Source: Microbacterium maritypicum (lineage in GTDB: Bacteria > Actinomycetota > Actinomycetes > Actinomycetales > Microbacteriaceae). From it: a stretch of DNA of 64,000 bases. The stretch lies in NCBI RefSeq assembly GCF_041529975.1, contig NZ_CP168030.1:806001-870000 (forward strand). Reading direction: 5' to 3'. Made by a program: the position numbers and the translations under genes. Below are positions 1 to 7,857 of this stretch, in pieces; position 1 is the stretch's first letter; every line of letters starts with the position of its first letter. The notes under the pieces are model-generated. The model saw only the letters and a list, made by a program, of their open reading frames with translations, was not told where the DNA came from and did no database searches.

Positions 1-1
1 C

Positions 2-115
2 GTCTGGATCGTCTGCGGTGTCACCGCACTCGTCGCAGCCGTCATCCTCGTGTTCGTGCCGAAGGCCGCGTTCACCGACCGGTCCGTCGACGCGGAGGTC
101 GCCCCGGTCGTCTGA
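2..115 (+). CDS. C-terminal end of a membrane transporter (partial)
   Basis: Only the last 37 codons are inside the window; the 5' part lies upstream. The visible peptide has one strongly hydrophobic segment (about residues 3-20 of the visible part), followed by a short charged tail rich in Asp, Glu and Val that ends at a TGA. This is how major facilitator and similar multi-pass transporters often end. The family cannot be settled from one helix. It converges on the small membrane protein gene on the opposite strand, with 12 bases between them. Confidence 0.5.
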   Translation, partial: VWIVCGVTALVAAVILVFVPKAAFTDRSVDAEVAPVV

Positions 116-127
116 CGTCGGTTCTGA

Positions 128-373
128 TCATTCCCGATCGAGACCGAACGTCCGCTTCACGATGGCCTGCACGTCGCCGTCGACACCGTCGATGCGCGTG
201 TTGACGGCGTCGAACCGCGCGTCTACGGCGTCGAAGCGGGCATTCATCTCGTTGCGGAGCCCGCCGATCTCACTGCGGACGACATGGATGAACAGGGTCG
301 AGACTACGGTGAGGGTGCTGAACATCAGCGCGCTGAACGCTCCGATCAGGGTCCAGATCTGCGCGTCATTCAT
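128..373 (-). CDS. Small membrane protein with one helix and a C-terminal coiled coil
   Basis: The 81-residue protein has an N-terminal transmembrane segment (about residues 5-30), then a polar stretch with heptad-like repeats (NEMNARFDAVDARFDAVNTR, about 40-60) that should form a short coiled coil in the cytoplasm. I chose the ATG at 373 because a GGGGTGGGA stretch lies just upstream; a start 12 codons further upstream is also open. I recognise no named family. Proteins of this shape (one helix plus repeated RFDAV units) are common hypothetical proteins in actinobacteria. Function unknown; the coiled coil suggests self-association. Confidence 0.65.
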   Translation of the reverse strand: MNDAQIWTLIGAFSALMFSTLTVVSTLFIHVVRSEIGGLRNEMNARFDAVDARFDAVNTRIDGVDGDVQAIVKRTFGLDRE

Positions 374-529
374 GAATCCCACCCCGTCATCGTCGCATCG
401 ATTCGGCAAGCTTGCCAGGCCGCGGGCAGCGAAGATATCGGTGACCCGGGAGGTGGGGACAAGACGTTTTCGAGCGTGCCCGGGGAGGAGTAGTCGAGCC
501 GCTCTGACGAGGGCGACGAGGATGCGGCC

Positions 530-570
530 GGAGCCGGGCAGCGGGCTCCCCGCCGCCCGGCTCCTTTTCT
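530..570. terminator. Hairpin terminator between the small membrane protein and rtcB
   Basis: GGAGCCGGGC (530-539) pairs with GCCCGGCTCC (555-564). TTTTCT follows on the + strand. The T-run therefore fits + strand transcription, while the neighbouring gene end (rtcB, stop at 570) is on the - strand, so the stem may act in both directions or mainly block antisense reading. Confidence 0.5.
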
Positions 571-1739
571 CAATCGCCCTTCACGTTGACGAGCTGCCGC
601 AGCGTGTGCCGGATCGACACCAGGCTCGCGGCATCCGCCATCACCCGATCGATCGGCTTGTACGCCTGCGGGATCTCATCGACGAAGGCGTCCGTGTCGC
701 GGAACTCGATGCCCGTCATCGCCTCCCGCAGCTGGTCGTGCGTGAACGTCCGCCTCGCGGCCGACCGGGAGTACTCCCGACCTGCGCCGTGCGGTGAGGA
801 GTTCAGTGACTGCGGGTCACCGAGTCCTTCGACCACGTAGGACGCGGTGCCCATCGATCCGGGGATGAGTCCCGGACGACCGGCGTCCGCCTGGATCGCG
901 CCCTTCCGCGACACCCACACCTGCTTGCCGTAGTGCTTCTCCGACTCGGTGAAGTTGTGGTGGCAGTTGATGCGCTCCTGCTCGTCGACCGGGGTGCCGA
1001 GGAACTCGGACACCTGCCGCACGACCCGGTCCATCATCTCCTCCCGGTTCAGCAGGGCGAAGTGCTGTGCCCACCGCAGCTCCCGGATGTACCGGGTGAA
1101 CTCCTCGGTGCCCTCGACCAGGTACGCCAGGTCGGGGTCGGGGAGGTCGATCCACCATCGCTTCGCCAGCTTCTGGGCCACCGAGATGTGGTGCCCGGCG
1201 ATCCTGTTGCCGACGCCTCGGGAGCCCGAGTGCAGGAACAGCCACACCCGGTCGAGTTCGTCGACCGACACCTCGATGAAGTGGTTGCCCGAACCGAGCG
1301 TGCCCAGCTGCAGGCGCCAGTTGCCGGCGTAGCTCGCGGGGTCGAAGCCGTTGTTCTCGGCGAGCTGCTCGAGCTCGGCGATGCGCGGCTCGGCGGTCGC
1401 GACGACCTTGCGGTTGTATCTGCCGGCCGACAGCGGGATGGCGCGCTCGATCTGCTCCCGAAGCTCGGCGAGGTCGCGACCCTCGAGGTCGTTCCTCGTG
1501 AACTGGGTGCGGACGGCGATCATGCCGCAGCCGATGTCGACGCCGACGGCCGCGGGGATGATCGCGCCGAGCGTCGGGATGACCGAGCCGACCGTCGCCC
1601 CCTTGCCGAGGTGCGCATCCGGCATCAGCGCCAGGTGCGGGTGGATGAACGGCATGCGGGCCGTGGTGTGCGCCTGAGCGAGTGTCTTCTCGTCGATCAG
1701 CGACGCCCACGACAGCAGCCGTGCGGAGAGCCTCTCCAT
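570..1739 (-). CDS. rtcB: RtcB family RNA-splicing ligase
   Basis: RtcB joins RNA 2',3'-cyclic phosphate or 3'-phosphate ends to 5'-OH ends using GTP and Mn2+; in bacteria it is linked to RNA repair. The 389-residue protein carries the family's metal and guanylylation residues: DIGCG with Asp68 and Cys71, GSGNHF with His153, LHSGSRG with His170, NCHHN around 259-263 and the guanylylated histidine in SSPHGAGR (His317). The start at 1739 has GGAAGGAA six bases upstream; the frame is open ten codons further but those codons are HHH-rich and have no ribosome site. No RtcA, archease, RtcR or Ro60 gene is next to it. A separate promoter, small ORF and terminator lie directly upstream, so expression may depend on read-through. 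Confidence 0.93.
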   Translation of the reverse strand: MERLSARLLSWASLIDEKTLAQAHTTARMPFIHPHLALMPDAHLGKGATVGSVIPTLGAIIPAAVGVDIGCGMIAVRTQFTRNDLEGRDLAELREQIERAIPLSAGRYNRKVVATAEPRIAELEQLAENNGFDPASYAGNWRLQLGTLGSGNHFIEVSVDELDRVWLFLHSGSRGVGNRIAGHHISVAQKLAKRWWIDLPDPDLAYLVEGTEEFTRYIRELRWAQHFALLNREEMMDRVVRQVSEFLGTPVDEQERINCHHNFTESEKHYGKQVWVSRKGAIQADAGRPGLIPGSMGTASYVVEGLGDPQSLNSSPHGAGREYSRSAARRTFTHDQLREAMTGIEFRDTDAFVDEIPQAYKPIDRVMADAASLVSIRHTLRQLVNVKGD

Positions 1740-1794
1740 GATTCCTTCCTTGTGGTGGTGGTCAGCCACAGGTCAGGGTGCTCTCCGAACGGAA

Positions 1795-1824
1795 AACGCC
1801 CCGGACCTGACGGTGCGGGGCGTT
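1795..1824 (-). terminator. Intrinsic terminator between the 32-codon ORF and rtcB
   Basis: AACGCCCC and GGGGCGTT form a perfect 8-bp stem with a 14-base loop. Read on the - strand it is followed by TTTTCC. It ends the transcript that carries the 1841-1939 ORF and lies 56 bases before the rtcB start, so it could work as an attenuator for rtcB. Confidence 0.72.
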
Positions 1825-1840
1825 GCGAGAGCGGATGCTG

Positions 1841-1939
1841 TCACACGGCGCGCGCCGGAGGGTACGACTCGTTGCGGTCATTGCGCTTCGACTGAAGCTG
1901 CAACACCGCTCCGATGGGAAGGTTCCGCTGGGCGGTCAT
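1841..1939 (-). CDS. 32-residue small ORF upstream of rtcB
   Basis: The ORF starts ATG ACC GCC and ends in TGA, with GAGGAG seven bases upstream. The peptide starts MTAQRNLPIGAVLQLQSK and ends in a proline- and arginine-rich tail (PPARAV). It has its own promoter (1988-2017) and terminator (1795-1824), so it forms a complete transcription unit of about 190 bases. The coding part can also fold: GCGGT (1874-1878) pairs with ACCGC (1905-1909), and GCTTC with GAAGC inside it. The peptide has no cysteine and no membrane segment. It may be a leader peptide controlling rtcB, a free microprotein, or simply part of a small RNA. No known family recognised. Confidence 0.5.
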   Translation of the reverse strand: MTAQRNLPIGAVLQLQSKRNDRNESYPPARAV

Positions 1940-1987
1940 CCGTCGACTCCTCGGCTGGCGTGCTGGGCCGATCGGCACAGCTTTGCC

Positions 1988-2017
1988 ACATTAGGGGGCG
2001 ACACGCCCGGGAGTCAA
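1988..2017 (-). promoter_or_regulatory. Sigma-70-type promoter for the 32-codon ORF
   Basis: On the - strand TTGACT (2012-2017) and TAATGT (1988-1993) are separated by 18 bases. Transcription should start near 1981, about 40 bases before the ATG at 1939. The -35 box overlaps the stop codon of the VOC gene. Confidence 0.65.
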
Positions 2018-2418
2018 GCCGTCTCGCGCGGCGGGTTGTACATGAATTCGATGCGGATGCCGTCGGCGTCCTCGACGAATGAGGCGTAGTAGCGCTCGGA
2101 GTAGCGGGGATACTCCTTGGGGTCACGCACGGCGGTCCAGCCCGCATCCAACGCGATCGCGTGCAGGCGTTCGACCTCGTCGCGCGTCGGAACGGCGAAG
2201 GCGATGTGCTGCCAGCCGACCTTGCCGTGCCGGTGCGGGGCGGAGTCCTCGTCCCAGGTGTACAGGATGATCTCGGTCTCTTCGCCGTTGTGCCACGAGA
2301 TCGAATGGTCGTCTTCGCCGCCGCTCTGATAGCCCAGGGCGGTGAGGACCGGATGGAACTGCGCTCGGCCGCGCTCGAGGTCGTCGACGGTGATGCCCAG
2401 ATGATCCAGAAGTGCCAT
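2014..2418 (-). CDS. VOC (glyoxalase/dioxygenase fold) family protein
   Basis: This 134-residue protein is a single vicinal-oxygen-chelate unit made of two beta-alpha-beta-beta-beta modules: MALLDHLGITVDDLERGRAQF at the start and a second module beginning near WQHIAFAVPTRDEVERL. It keeps candidate metal ligands: His6 in the first strand, His72 in WQHIAF and the Glu in IRIEFMYNP near the end. Family members include glyoxalases, ring-cleaving dioxygenases and antibiotic-resistance proteins; substrate cannot be assigned from sequence. It lies 32 bases after the YjbR gene on the same strand and may share its transcript. The promoter for the next small ORF overlaps its stop. Confidence 0.85.
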   Translation of the reverse strand: MALLDHLGITVDDLERGRAQFHPVLTALGYQSGGEDDHSISWHNGEETEIILYTWDEDSAPHRHGKVGWQHIAFAVPTRDEVERLHAIALDAGWTAVRDPKEYPRYSERYYASFVEDADGIRIEFMYNPPRETA

Positions 2419-2450
2419 GCGGCCCAGTCTTCCAGAAACGCCCGACGGCG

Positions 2451-2837
2451 TCAGGGAGCGATCTTCCCGAATGTGGCGGGGTCGACGGGCCGTTGGCGAC
2501 GAGGGAGGTTCTCCACGACGAGGAGGTACGACTCGGTCACCAGCTCCCGGACGAGGTCCTGGGGCAGCTTGCCGCCGGGGCGGAGCGAGATCCAGTGCTT
2601 CTTGTTCATGTGATAGCCGGGGATGATGTCATCGAACTGGCGGCGGAGCGCGTCGCCGTCTTCGGGCGCCGCCTTGAGGGTCACCATGGCCTCGCCCGTG
2701 GCCGAAGTGAGCAGCATGAACACCTTGTCGCGCACCTTGAACACATCCCATTCGGGGCCGAAAGGATGCTCGAGTCGAGACCCCGGCAGTTCATCGGCGC
2801 GGTCCCGCGCGCACTGCTGCAGGCGGTCACCTTTCAT
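2451..2837 (-). CDS. MmcQ/YjbR family protein
   Basis: The 128-residue protein matches the YjbR fold: an N-terminal helical part, then FKVRDKVFMLL, a beta strand with VTLKA, the conserved PGYHMNKKHWISL segment and a C-terminal helix with ELVTESYLLVV. Family members resemble the DNA-binding CyaY-like fold, but their role is not known. I chose the ATG at 2837 because GAAGAGGAG lies seven bases upstream; the longer reading adds 29 arginine-rich residues with no ribosome site. It is followed by the VOC gene on the same strand. Confidence 0.85.
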   Translation of the reverse strand: MKGDRLQQCARDRADELPGSRLEHPFGPEWDVFKVRDKVFMLLTSATGEAMVTLKAAPEDGDALRRQFDDIIPGYHMNKKHWISLRPGGKLPQDLVRELVTESYLLVVENLPRRQRPVDPATFGKIAP

Positions 2838-2928
2838 GAGCACTCCTCTTCCGAAACGGTGCCGAACGACGGTACGCACCACCGTACGGCCTCCCGCCGA
2901 CAGTGGAGGCCTCGGAGCCGGCACGGGC

Positions 2929-3696
2929 TCAGTGCGGTGCGTGGTACTCGGCTTCGCCGCGCTTCCAGTAGCCCTTCACGACGGCGTTCGCGGTGTCGAC
3001 GCCCCATCGGCCGAGGAGCGCCCGGCCCGGCTTGACAATCGACTGCTCGGCGGCGATGAAGACGAACGGGTCGGAGCCCACGGCATCTTCGGCTGTCAGG
3101 CGCTCGAGGAAGGCGATGAGTTCGGAGCCGGAAGGAGCATCGCCGCGGTGCAGCCACTCGACCTCGACCGGCGCTTCGATGTCGAACTCGCGGCCCTGAT
3201 TGACGGTCTCCACCACGATGCGTGCGGGGGTTCCCTCGGGGATCAGCGCGGCGAAGCGGCGGATCGCGGGGATCGCCGTCTCGTCGCCGACGAGCAGCCA
3301 TCCGTCGGGCTCGCCGACCAGCACGGCCGACCCGCGGGGGCCGCCGACGCCGATGGACGAACCGAGCGGAGCCGTCGCCGCCCACGGCGCCGCGACGCCC
3401 TGATCGCCGTGCACGGCGAACTCGACGTCGAGCCAGTCGTCACCCCAGTCCAGCGGCGTGTACTCACGGCTCGGAGACGCGCGCAGCTCCTCGACGGAGC
3501 CGACCGGCCCTGCCGGGAAGAACAGCCGCATGTGGTCGTCGGAACCCAGCGACTCGAAGCCGACGAGGTCGGAGCCGGTCAGTCGCACCCGCACGAAGTC
3601 GGGAGCCAGCCATTCGCGGGCGCTGAGGGTCACGGTGCGGAAGCGCAGCTCGAGGCCGCGACGCTCGATCGAGAAGCCGGATTTCGTATCGCTCAT
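2929..3696 (-). CDS. Siderophore-interacting protein (ViuB-like FAD/NAD(P)H ferric reductase)
   Basis: The 255-residue protein should release iron in the cytoplasm by reducing ferric siderophores with NAD(P)H. It has the SIP order: an N-terminal FAD-binding barrel (about 15-125) with RLFFPAG and the flavin motif SREYTPLDW, then the SIP C-terminal domain (about 130-250) with GGPRGSAV, WLLVGDETAIPAI and the family end motif GYWKRGEAEYH. It is divergent from the iron-siderophore ABC operon, and an iron box sits exactly over its start codon, so it should be expressed when iron is scarce. Length is normal for the family. Confidence 0.93.
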   Translation of the reverse strand: MSDTKSGFSIERRGLELRFRTVTLSAREWLAPDFVRVRLTGSDLVGFESLGSDDHMRLFFPAGPVGSVEELRASPSREYTPLDWGDDWLDVEFAVHGDQGVAAPWAATAPLGSSIGVGGPRGSAVLVGEPDGWLLVGDETAIPAIRRFAALIPEGTPARIVVETVNQGREFDIEAPVEVEWLHRGDAPSGSELIAFLERLTAEDAVGSDPFVFIAAEQSIVKPGRALLGRWGVDTANAVVKGYWKRGEAEYHAPH

Positions 3697-3714
3697 GAAG
3701 TAAGGCTAACCTAA
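3696..3714. promoter_or_regulatory. IdeR/DtxR-type iron box
   Basis: The 19 bases TGAAGTAAGGCTAACCTAA match 16 of 19 positions of the IdeR/DtxR consensus TTAGGTTAGGCTAACCTAA. The site overlaps the start codon of the siderophore-interacting protein and lies about 80 bases before the iron-uptake operon, so one site could repress both directions when iron is plentiful. A weaker second match (about 11 of 19) lies at 3726-3744. Confidence 0.85.
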
Positions 3715-3796
3715 ATATGTCGAGGGAAGGGCACCCTAACCTCGGCCTCCCGGCGCCATCGCGTGCGCACAGATCCCGCAGAACAGGAGTCTCTCC

Positions 3797-4789
3797 ATGT
3801 CCGTGCCCAGAACCCTCACCGCCACGAGCGTCGCGCTCGTCGGCCTCCTCGCCCTCGCCGGCTGCGCTTCCGGCAGCACGGCGGAACCTGCGAAGGACGA
3901 ACCTGCGGCGGCATCCGTCACGATCGAGGACAACACCGGCACGCACGAGATCGCGACCCCTCCGGCCTCCGTCGTCGCCCTCGACAACCGCACCTTCCAG
4001 ACGCTCTCCGACTGGGGAGTCGAGCTCTCGGCCGGCGCCGTCGCGCTCATGCCCGAGACCGTGTCGTACGTGAAGGACGACGGCATCGTCGACATCGGAC
4101 TGCACAGCGAACCCGACCTCGAGGCCGTCGTCGCGGTCGAACCCGACCTCATCATCAGCGGTCAGCGCTTCACCCAGCACAACGCGGCCATCGCCGACCT
4201 CGTGCCCGAAGCCACGATCATCGACCTCGAGCCGCGTGAAGGCGAGCCCTTCGACGAGGAGCTCAAGCGCCAGGTCACCGCGCTGGGCGAGATCTTCGGC
4301 AAGCAGGACGAGGCGCAGAAGCTGGTGGATGACTTCGACGCCGCCGTCGAGCGCGCCCAGGCCGCCTACGACGACGCCGACACCGTCATGGCCGTGAACA
4401 CCTCCGGCGGTGAGATCGGGTACCTCGCCCCGACCGTCGGCCGCTCGCTCGGCCCGATCTACGACATCCTCGGACTCACGCCGGCGCTCGAGGTCGAGGA
4501 CGCGACCGACGATCACCAGGGCGACGACATCTCGGTCGAGGCGATCGCGGCTTCGAACCCCGACTGGATCCTCGTGCTCGACCGCGACGCCGTGTTCGCT
4601 GCGGAGACCCCCGACTACGTGCAGGCGGCCGAGATCCTGGAGAACTCCGAGGCGCTCGCCGGTGTCACGGCGGTGAAGGACGAGCAGATCGTCTACATGC
4701 CCACCGACACCTACTTGAACGAGGGAATCCAGACGTACACGACGTTCCTCGAGGACTTCGCCGACGCCCTCGAGGCCGCGAAGAACTGA
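3797..4789 (+). CDS. Iron-siderophore ABC transporter substrate-binding lipoprotein
   Basis: The 330-residue protein captures ferric siderophore outside the cell and delivers it to the permeases encoded next. It starts with a lipoprotein signal: hydrophobic residues 9-22 and lipobox LALAGC with Cys23. The mature part is a FecB/FepB-type (class III) binding protein: TIEDNTGTHEIATPPASVVAL at the N-terminus, the long central helix around EAQKLVDDFDAAVERAQ, and a second lobe with NPDWILVLDRD. It is first of four genes; a hairpin at 4796-4828 follows its stop, which may set a higher level for the binding protein than for the permeases. The iron box upstream implies repression by iron. Confidence 0.93.
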   Translation: MSVPRTLTATSVALVGLLALAGCASGSTAEPAKDEPAAASVTIEDNTGTHEIATPPASVVALDNRTFQTLSDWGVELSAGAVALMPETVSYVKDDGIVDIGLHSEPDLEAVVAVEPDLIISGQRFTQHNAAIADLVPEATIIDLEPREGEPFDEELKRQVTALGEIFGKQDEAQKLVDDFDAAVERAQAAYDDADTVMAVNTSGGEIGYLAPTVGRSLGPIYDILGLTPALEVEDATDDHQGDDISVEAIAASNPDWILVLDRDAVFAAETPDYVQAAEILENSEALAGVTAVKDEQIVYMPTDTYLNEGIQTYTTFLEDFADALEAAKN

Positions 4790-4795
4790 GGCAAC

Positions 4796-4828
4796 GCGGC
4801 GGCATCCGGATGATTCGGGTGCCGCCGC
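4796..4828 (+). terminator. Intercistronic hairpin after the siderophore-binding protein
   Basis: GCGGCGGCA (4796-4804) pairs with TGCCGCCGC (4820-4828). There is no T-run, so this is more likely an RNA-stabilising or attenuating stem than a full terminator. It contains the GGCATCC motif that recurs in several hairpins of this window. Confidence 0.5.
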
Positions 4829-4837
4829 ACCGTCATC

Positions 4838-5824
4838 ATGGTCTCCACCGACATCACCCCGCCGCCCCGGTACACCGGGCGGCTCTTCGACGGCACGCTG
4901 CTCATCGGCGTGCTCGTCGTCGTCGTTCTCCTCGTCATCTCGCTGTTCACCGGCGTGTACGACATCGCCGGAGCCGACGACGGCGCGGAGATGTTCCAGA
5001 TCACGCGCGTGCCCCGCACGATCGCCCTCGTCCTCTCGGGCGCGGCGATGGCGATGGCAGGCCTCGTGATGCAGCTGCTCACCCAGAACCGTTTCGTCGA
5101 GCCGACGACGACCGGAACCACCGAGTGGGCGGGGCTCGGACTCCTCATGGTCATGATCCTCGTCCCGCAGCCGTCGCTCCCGTTACGGATGGCGGGGGCA
5201 GTGCTCGCGGCGTTCGTCGGCACGATGGTGTTCTTCGCCTTCCTGCGCCGCGTCGCCCTCAAGTCCTCGCTCATCGTCCCGATCGTCGGCATCATGCTCG
5301 GCGCGGTCGTCGGCGCCCTGTCGACGTATCTCGCACTGGCGACCAACTCGCTGCAGATCCTGGGCGTGTGGTTCGCCGGCAGCTTCACCTCGGTGATGCG
5401 CGGCCAGTACGAGATGCTGTGGATCGTGGCGATCATCGGTGTGATCGTCTTCCTCGTCGCCGATCGGCTGACCATCGCCGGACTCGGCGAAGAGGTGGCC
5501 ACGAACGTCGGCGTGAACTACAACCGGATCATCCTGCTCGGCACCGTCCTCATCGCGATCACCACGGGCGTGGTCACGGTCGTCGTCGGCAACCTGCCCT
5601 TCCTCGGACTGATCGTGCCCAACATCGTCTCGATGGTGCGCGGCGACGACCTGCGCAGCAACCTGCCCTGGGTGTGCCTGCTCGGCATCGCGATCGTCAC
5701 GGTGTGCGACATCATCGGGCGCACGATCATCATGCCGTTCGAGGTACCGGTGTCGCTGATCCTCGGCGTCGTCGGGGCCGTGGTGTTCGTGCTGCTTCTG
5801 CTGAGGCAGCGTCGACGTGGTTAG
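4838..5824 (+). CDS. Iron-siderophore ABC transporter permease (FecCD family), first subunit
   Basis: The 328-residue integral membrane protein has about nine hydrophobic segments and typical FecCD motifs: ITRVPRTIALVLSGAAMAMAG (about 51-71) with the conserved R-PR segment, and GLGEEVATNVGVNYNRI near residue 220. It should pair with the next permease to form the membrane channel for ferric siderophore. The ATG at 4838 has no strong ribosome site. Its stop overlaps the next gene by 8 bases, which implies translational coupling. Confidence 0.92.
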   Translation: MVSTDITPPPRYTGRLFDGTLLIGVLVVVVLLVISLFTGVYDIAGADDGAEMFQITRVPRTIALVLSGAAMAMAGLVMQLLTQNRFVEPTTTGTTEWAGLGLLMVMILVPQPSLPLRMAGAVLAAFVGTMVFFAFLRRVALKSSLIVPIVGIMLGAVVGALSTYLALATNSLQILGVWFAGSFTSVMRGQYEMLWIVAIIGVIVFLVADRLTIAGLGEEVATNVGVNYNRIILLGTVLIAITTGVVTVVVGNLPFLGLIVPNIVSMVRGDDLRSNLPWVCLLGIAIVTVCDIIGRTIIMPFEVPVSLILGVVGAVVFVLLLLRQRRRG

Positions 5825-6860
5825 CGGCGTGGGGGAGCAGCTGACGACGACCCCGGCGACGCGCTCGGCCGGCTCGTTCACGACCCCGCGTGCGCGTCGG
5901 CGTTACCTGATCGTGCTGGGCATCCTCATCGTCCTGGCCGCGGGATCCGGATTCGGCCTCCTCGCGTGGGGGAACCCCATGCCCGTCGGCTCGACGGGGT
6001 TCTGGCGCATCGCCCAGCATCGCGCGATCGATGTGACGGTGATGGCGCTCGTCGCGGTCGCGCAGGCCATCGCCACCGTGAGCTTCCAGACTGTCACCAA
6101 CAACCGCATCATCACGCCGTCGATCATGGGCTTCGAGTCGCTCTACCGCGTCGTGCAGACCTCGACCGTCTACCTGTTCGGGGTGGCCGGGCTCGTGGCG
6201 ATCCAGGGCGTCGGCCAGTTCGCGATCCAGGTCGCGATCATGGTCGGGCTCGCGGTCGCGCTCTACGGCTGGCTGCTGTCCGGTCGATACGGGAACCTGC
6301 AGATCATGCTCCTGGTGGGCATCGTGATCGGCGGGGGACTGGGCGCGATCGCCACGTTCATGCAGCGACTGCTCACGCCCAGCGAGTTCGACGTGCTGGC
6401 CGCCCGGCTGTTCGGCAACGTGTCCAACGCCGATCCCTCGTACCTCCCGTTGGCGATCCCGCTCGTCGTCGCGGCATCCGCACTGCTGTGGCTGCGATCC
6501 CGTCGGCTGAACCTGATGGCCTTGGGGCCGGATGCCGCGCGCTCCCTCGGCGTCGACCATCGCCGCGAGCTCTTCCTCGTGCTCTTCCTGGTGGCCGTGC
6601 TGATGGCGACCTCGACCGCGCTCGTCGGTCCGATGACGTTCCTTGGATTCCTGGTGGCGACGCTGGCGTATCAGTTCGCCGACACGCACGACCATCGGCT
6701 CATCTTTCCCGTCGCGGTGCTCACGGCGTTCACCATCCTCGCGGGCGCGTACTTCGTGATGAAGAACGTCTTCTACGCGCAGGGGATGGTGTCGATCCTG
6801 ATCGAGCTCGTCGGCGGCACCGTGTTCCTCATCGTCATCCTCAGAAAGGGCAGACTGTGA
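5817..6860 (+). CDS. Iron-siderophore ABC transporter permease (FecCD family), second subunit
   Basis: The 347-residue membrane protein is a second FecCD-type permease with about nine transmembrane segments. The N-terminus is cytoplasmic and basic (FTTPRARRRYL), and the conserved LGPDAARSLGVDHRRE loop for contact with the ATPase lies near residue 245. I used the GTG at 5817, which overlaps the previous stop; another in-frame GTG four codons later is equally possible. The stop overlaps the GTG of the ATPase gene by 4 bases (GTGA). Confidence 0.92.
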   Translation: MVSGVGEQLTTTPATRSAGSFTTPRARRRYLIVLGILIVLAAGSGFGLLAWGNPMPVGSTGFWRIAQHRAIDVTVMALVAVAQAIATVSFQTVTNNRIITPSIMGFESLYRVVQTSTVYLFGVAGLVAIQGVGQFAIQVAIMVGLAVALYGWLLSGRYGNLQIMLLVGIVIGGGLGAIATFMQRLLTPSEFDVLAARLFGNVSNADPSYLPLAIPLVVAASALLWLRSRRLNLMALGPDAARSLGVDHRRELFLVLFLVAVLMATSTALVGPMTFLGFLVATLAYQFADTHDHRLIFPVAVLTAFTILAGAYFVMKNVFYAQGMVSILIELVGGTVFLIVILRKGRL

Positions 6861-7612
6861 TCGCACTCGACGGCGTCCGCCGTGACTACAGCAGCGAGGT
6901 CGCGATCGGCCCCGTCGACCTCGAGATCCCCGCCGGCGGCATCACCGCGCTCATCGGCCCTAACGGCGCCGGCAAGTCGACGCTGCTGACGATGATCGGT
7001 CGCTTGAACGGCATGGACGCCGGTGCGATCGAGATCGCCGGGCTCGACGTCGCCTCCACCAAATCGAAGGACCTCGCGAAGGTCGTGTCGATCCTGCGCC
7101 AGGAGAACCACTTCGTCACCCGGCTCACCGTGCGGCAGCTGGTCGGCTTCGGACGCTTCCCGCACTCGAAGGGGCGGCTGACCCGGGCGGACGAGGAGAT
7201 CATCAGCCGGGCGATCGACTTCCTCGATCTCGGGCCTCTCGAGGGGCGCTATCTCGACGAGCTCTCCGGCGGGCAACGCCAGCGCGCCTACGTCGCGATG
7301 GTCTTAGCGCAGGACACCGAGTTCGTGCTGTTGGACGAGCCGCTGAACAACCTCGACATGCGGCACGCGGTGCAGATGATGAAACACCTGCGCCGGGCTG
7401 CGGAGGAACTCGGACGCACGATCGTCATCGTGCTGCACGACATCAACTTCGCCGGGCACTACTCCGACCACATCTGCGCCATGAAAGACGGAGCGGTGGT
7501 GGAGTTCGGGTCCCCGGCCGAGATCATGACCGACGAGGTGCTCACCCGGGTGTTCGACACCCCGGTGCGCGTCGTCGACGGTCCGTCGGGGCCGCTCGCC
7601 GTCTACTACTGA
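6857..7612 (+). CDS. Iron-siderophore ABC transporter ATP-binding protein
   Basis: The 251-residue ATPase powers the preceding permeases. Motifs in order: Walker A GPNGAGKST (about 34-42), Q-loop around LRQENHF, signature LSGGQRQR (about 135-142), Walker B EFVLLDEPLNNLD and the H-loop histidine in VLHDINFAGHY. It starts with GTG at 6857, inside the last codons of the permease gene; AAAGGG lies just upstream. It ends the iron operon. FepC/FhuC-type length is normal. Confidence 0.94.
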   Translation: MIALDGVRRDYSSEVAIGPVDLEIPAGGITALIGPNGAGKSTLLTMIGRLNGMDAGAIEIAGLDVASTKSKDLAKVVSILRQENHFVTRLTVRQLVGFGRFPHSKGRLTRADEEIISRAIDFLDLGPLEGRYLDELSGGQRQRAYVAMVLAQDTEFVLLDEPLNNLDMRHAVQMMKHLRRAAEELGRTIVIVLHDINFAGHYSDHICAMKDGAVVEFGSPAEIMTDEVLTRVFDTPVRVVDGPSGPLAVYY

Positions 7613-7636
7613 GCGGACGATACGGTGCCAGGGGCC

Positions 7637-7834
7637 TCAGAGCTCGATGCCGTGATCCTCGTCGTTGACGCCGGCGTTGTTGCCACGACGCGACTCGTAG
7701 CCGAGGAACCATCCCAGCCACACGATGGCGGCCAGGAGCACGCCGAGCCAGACGTTCTGGAAGATCAACCCGACGACGACTCCGACGACGAGCAGGCCGA
7801 CGGTGATGGAGATGCGTAGCGCAGAACGGGACAT
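7637..7834 (-). CDS. Small two-helix membrane protein
   Basis: This 65-residue protein is mostly two hydrophobic segments (about 8-27 and 29-45), followed by an acidic tail (NNAGVNDEDHGIEL). It looks like the short LapA-like or DUF-type membrane proteins common in actinobacteria, but I cannot name a family. It sits between the convergent iron operon and the DNA glycosylase gene, 23 bases after the latter's stop on the same strand. Confidence 0.7.
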   Translation of the reverse strand: MSRSALRISITVGLLVVGVVVGLIFQNVWLGVLLAAIVWLGWFLGYESRRGNNAGVNDEDHGIEL

Positions 7835-7857
7835 GGCCCCAGCATAAGCGGACGGAG

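Noticed and set aside
1861..1939. Y-RNA-like element beside rtcB
   Set aside because: Bacterial Y RNAs can lie near rtcB, but no tRNA-like module with a T-loop is present, no Ro60 gene is near, and the hairpin lies within an ORF that has its own ribosome site.
3726..3744. Second full iron box
   Set aside because: Only about 11 of 19 bases match the IdeR/DtxR consensus. It is mentioned as a weak site, not listed as an independent feature.
5966..7612. A 548-codon frame that would fuse a long N-terminus to the iron ATPase
   Set aside because: The first 297 codons are a low-complexity shadow of the permease gene. The ATPase fold begins at the GTG at 6857, which has a ribosome site and a 4-base overlap with the permease stop.
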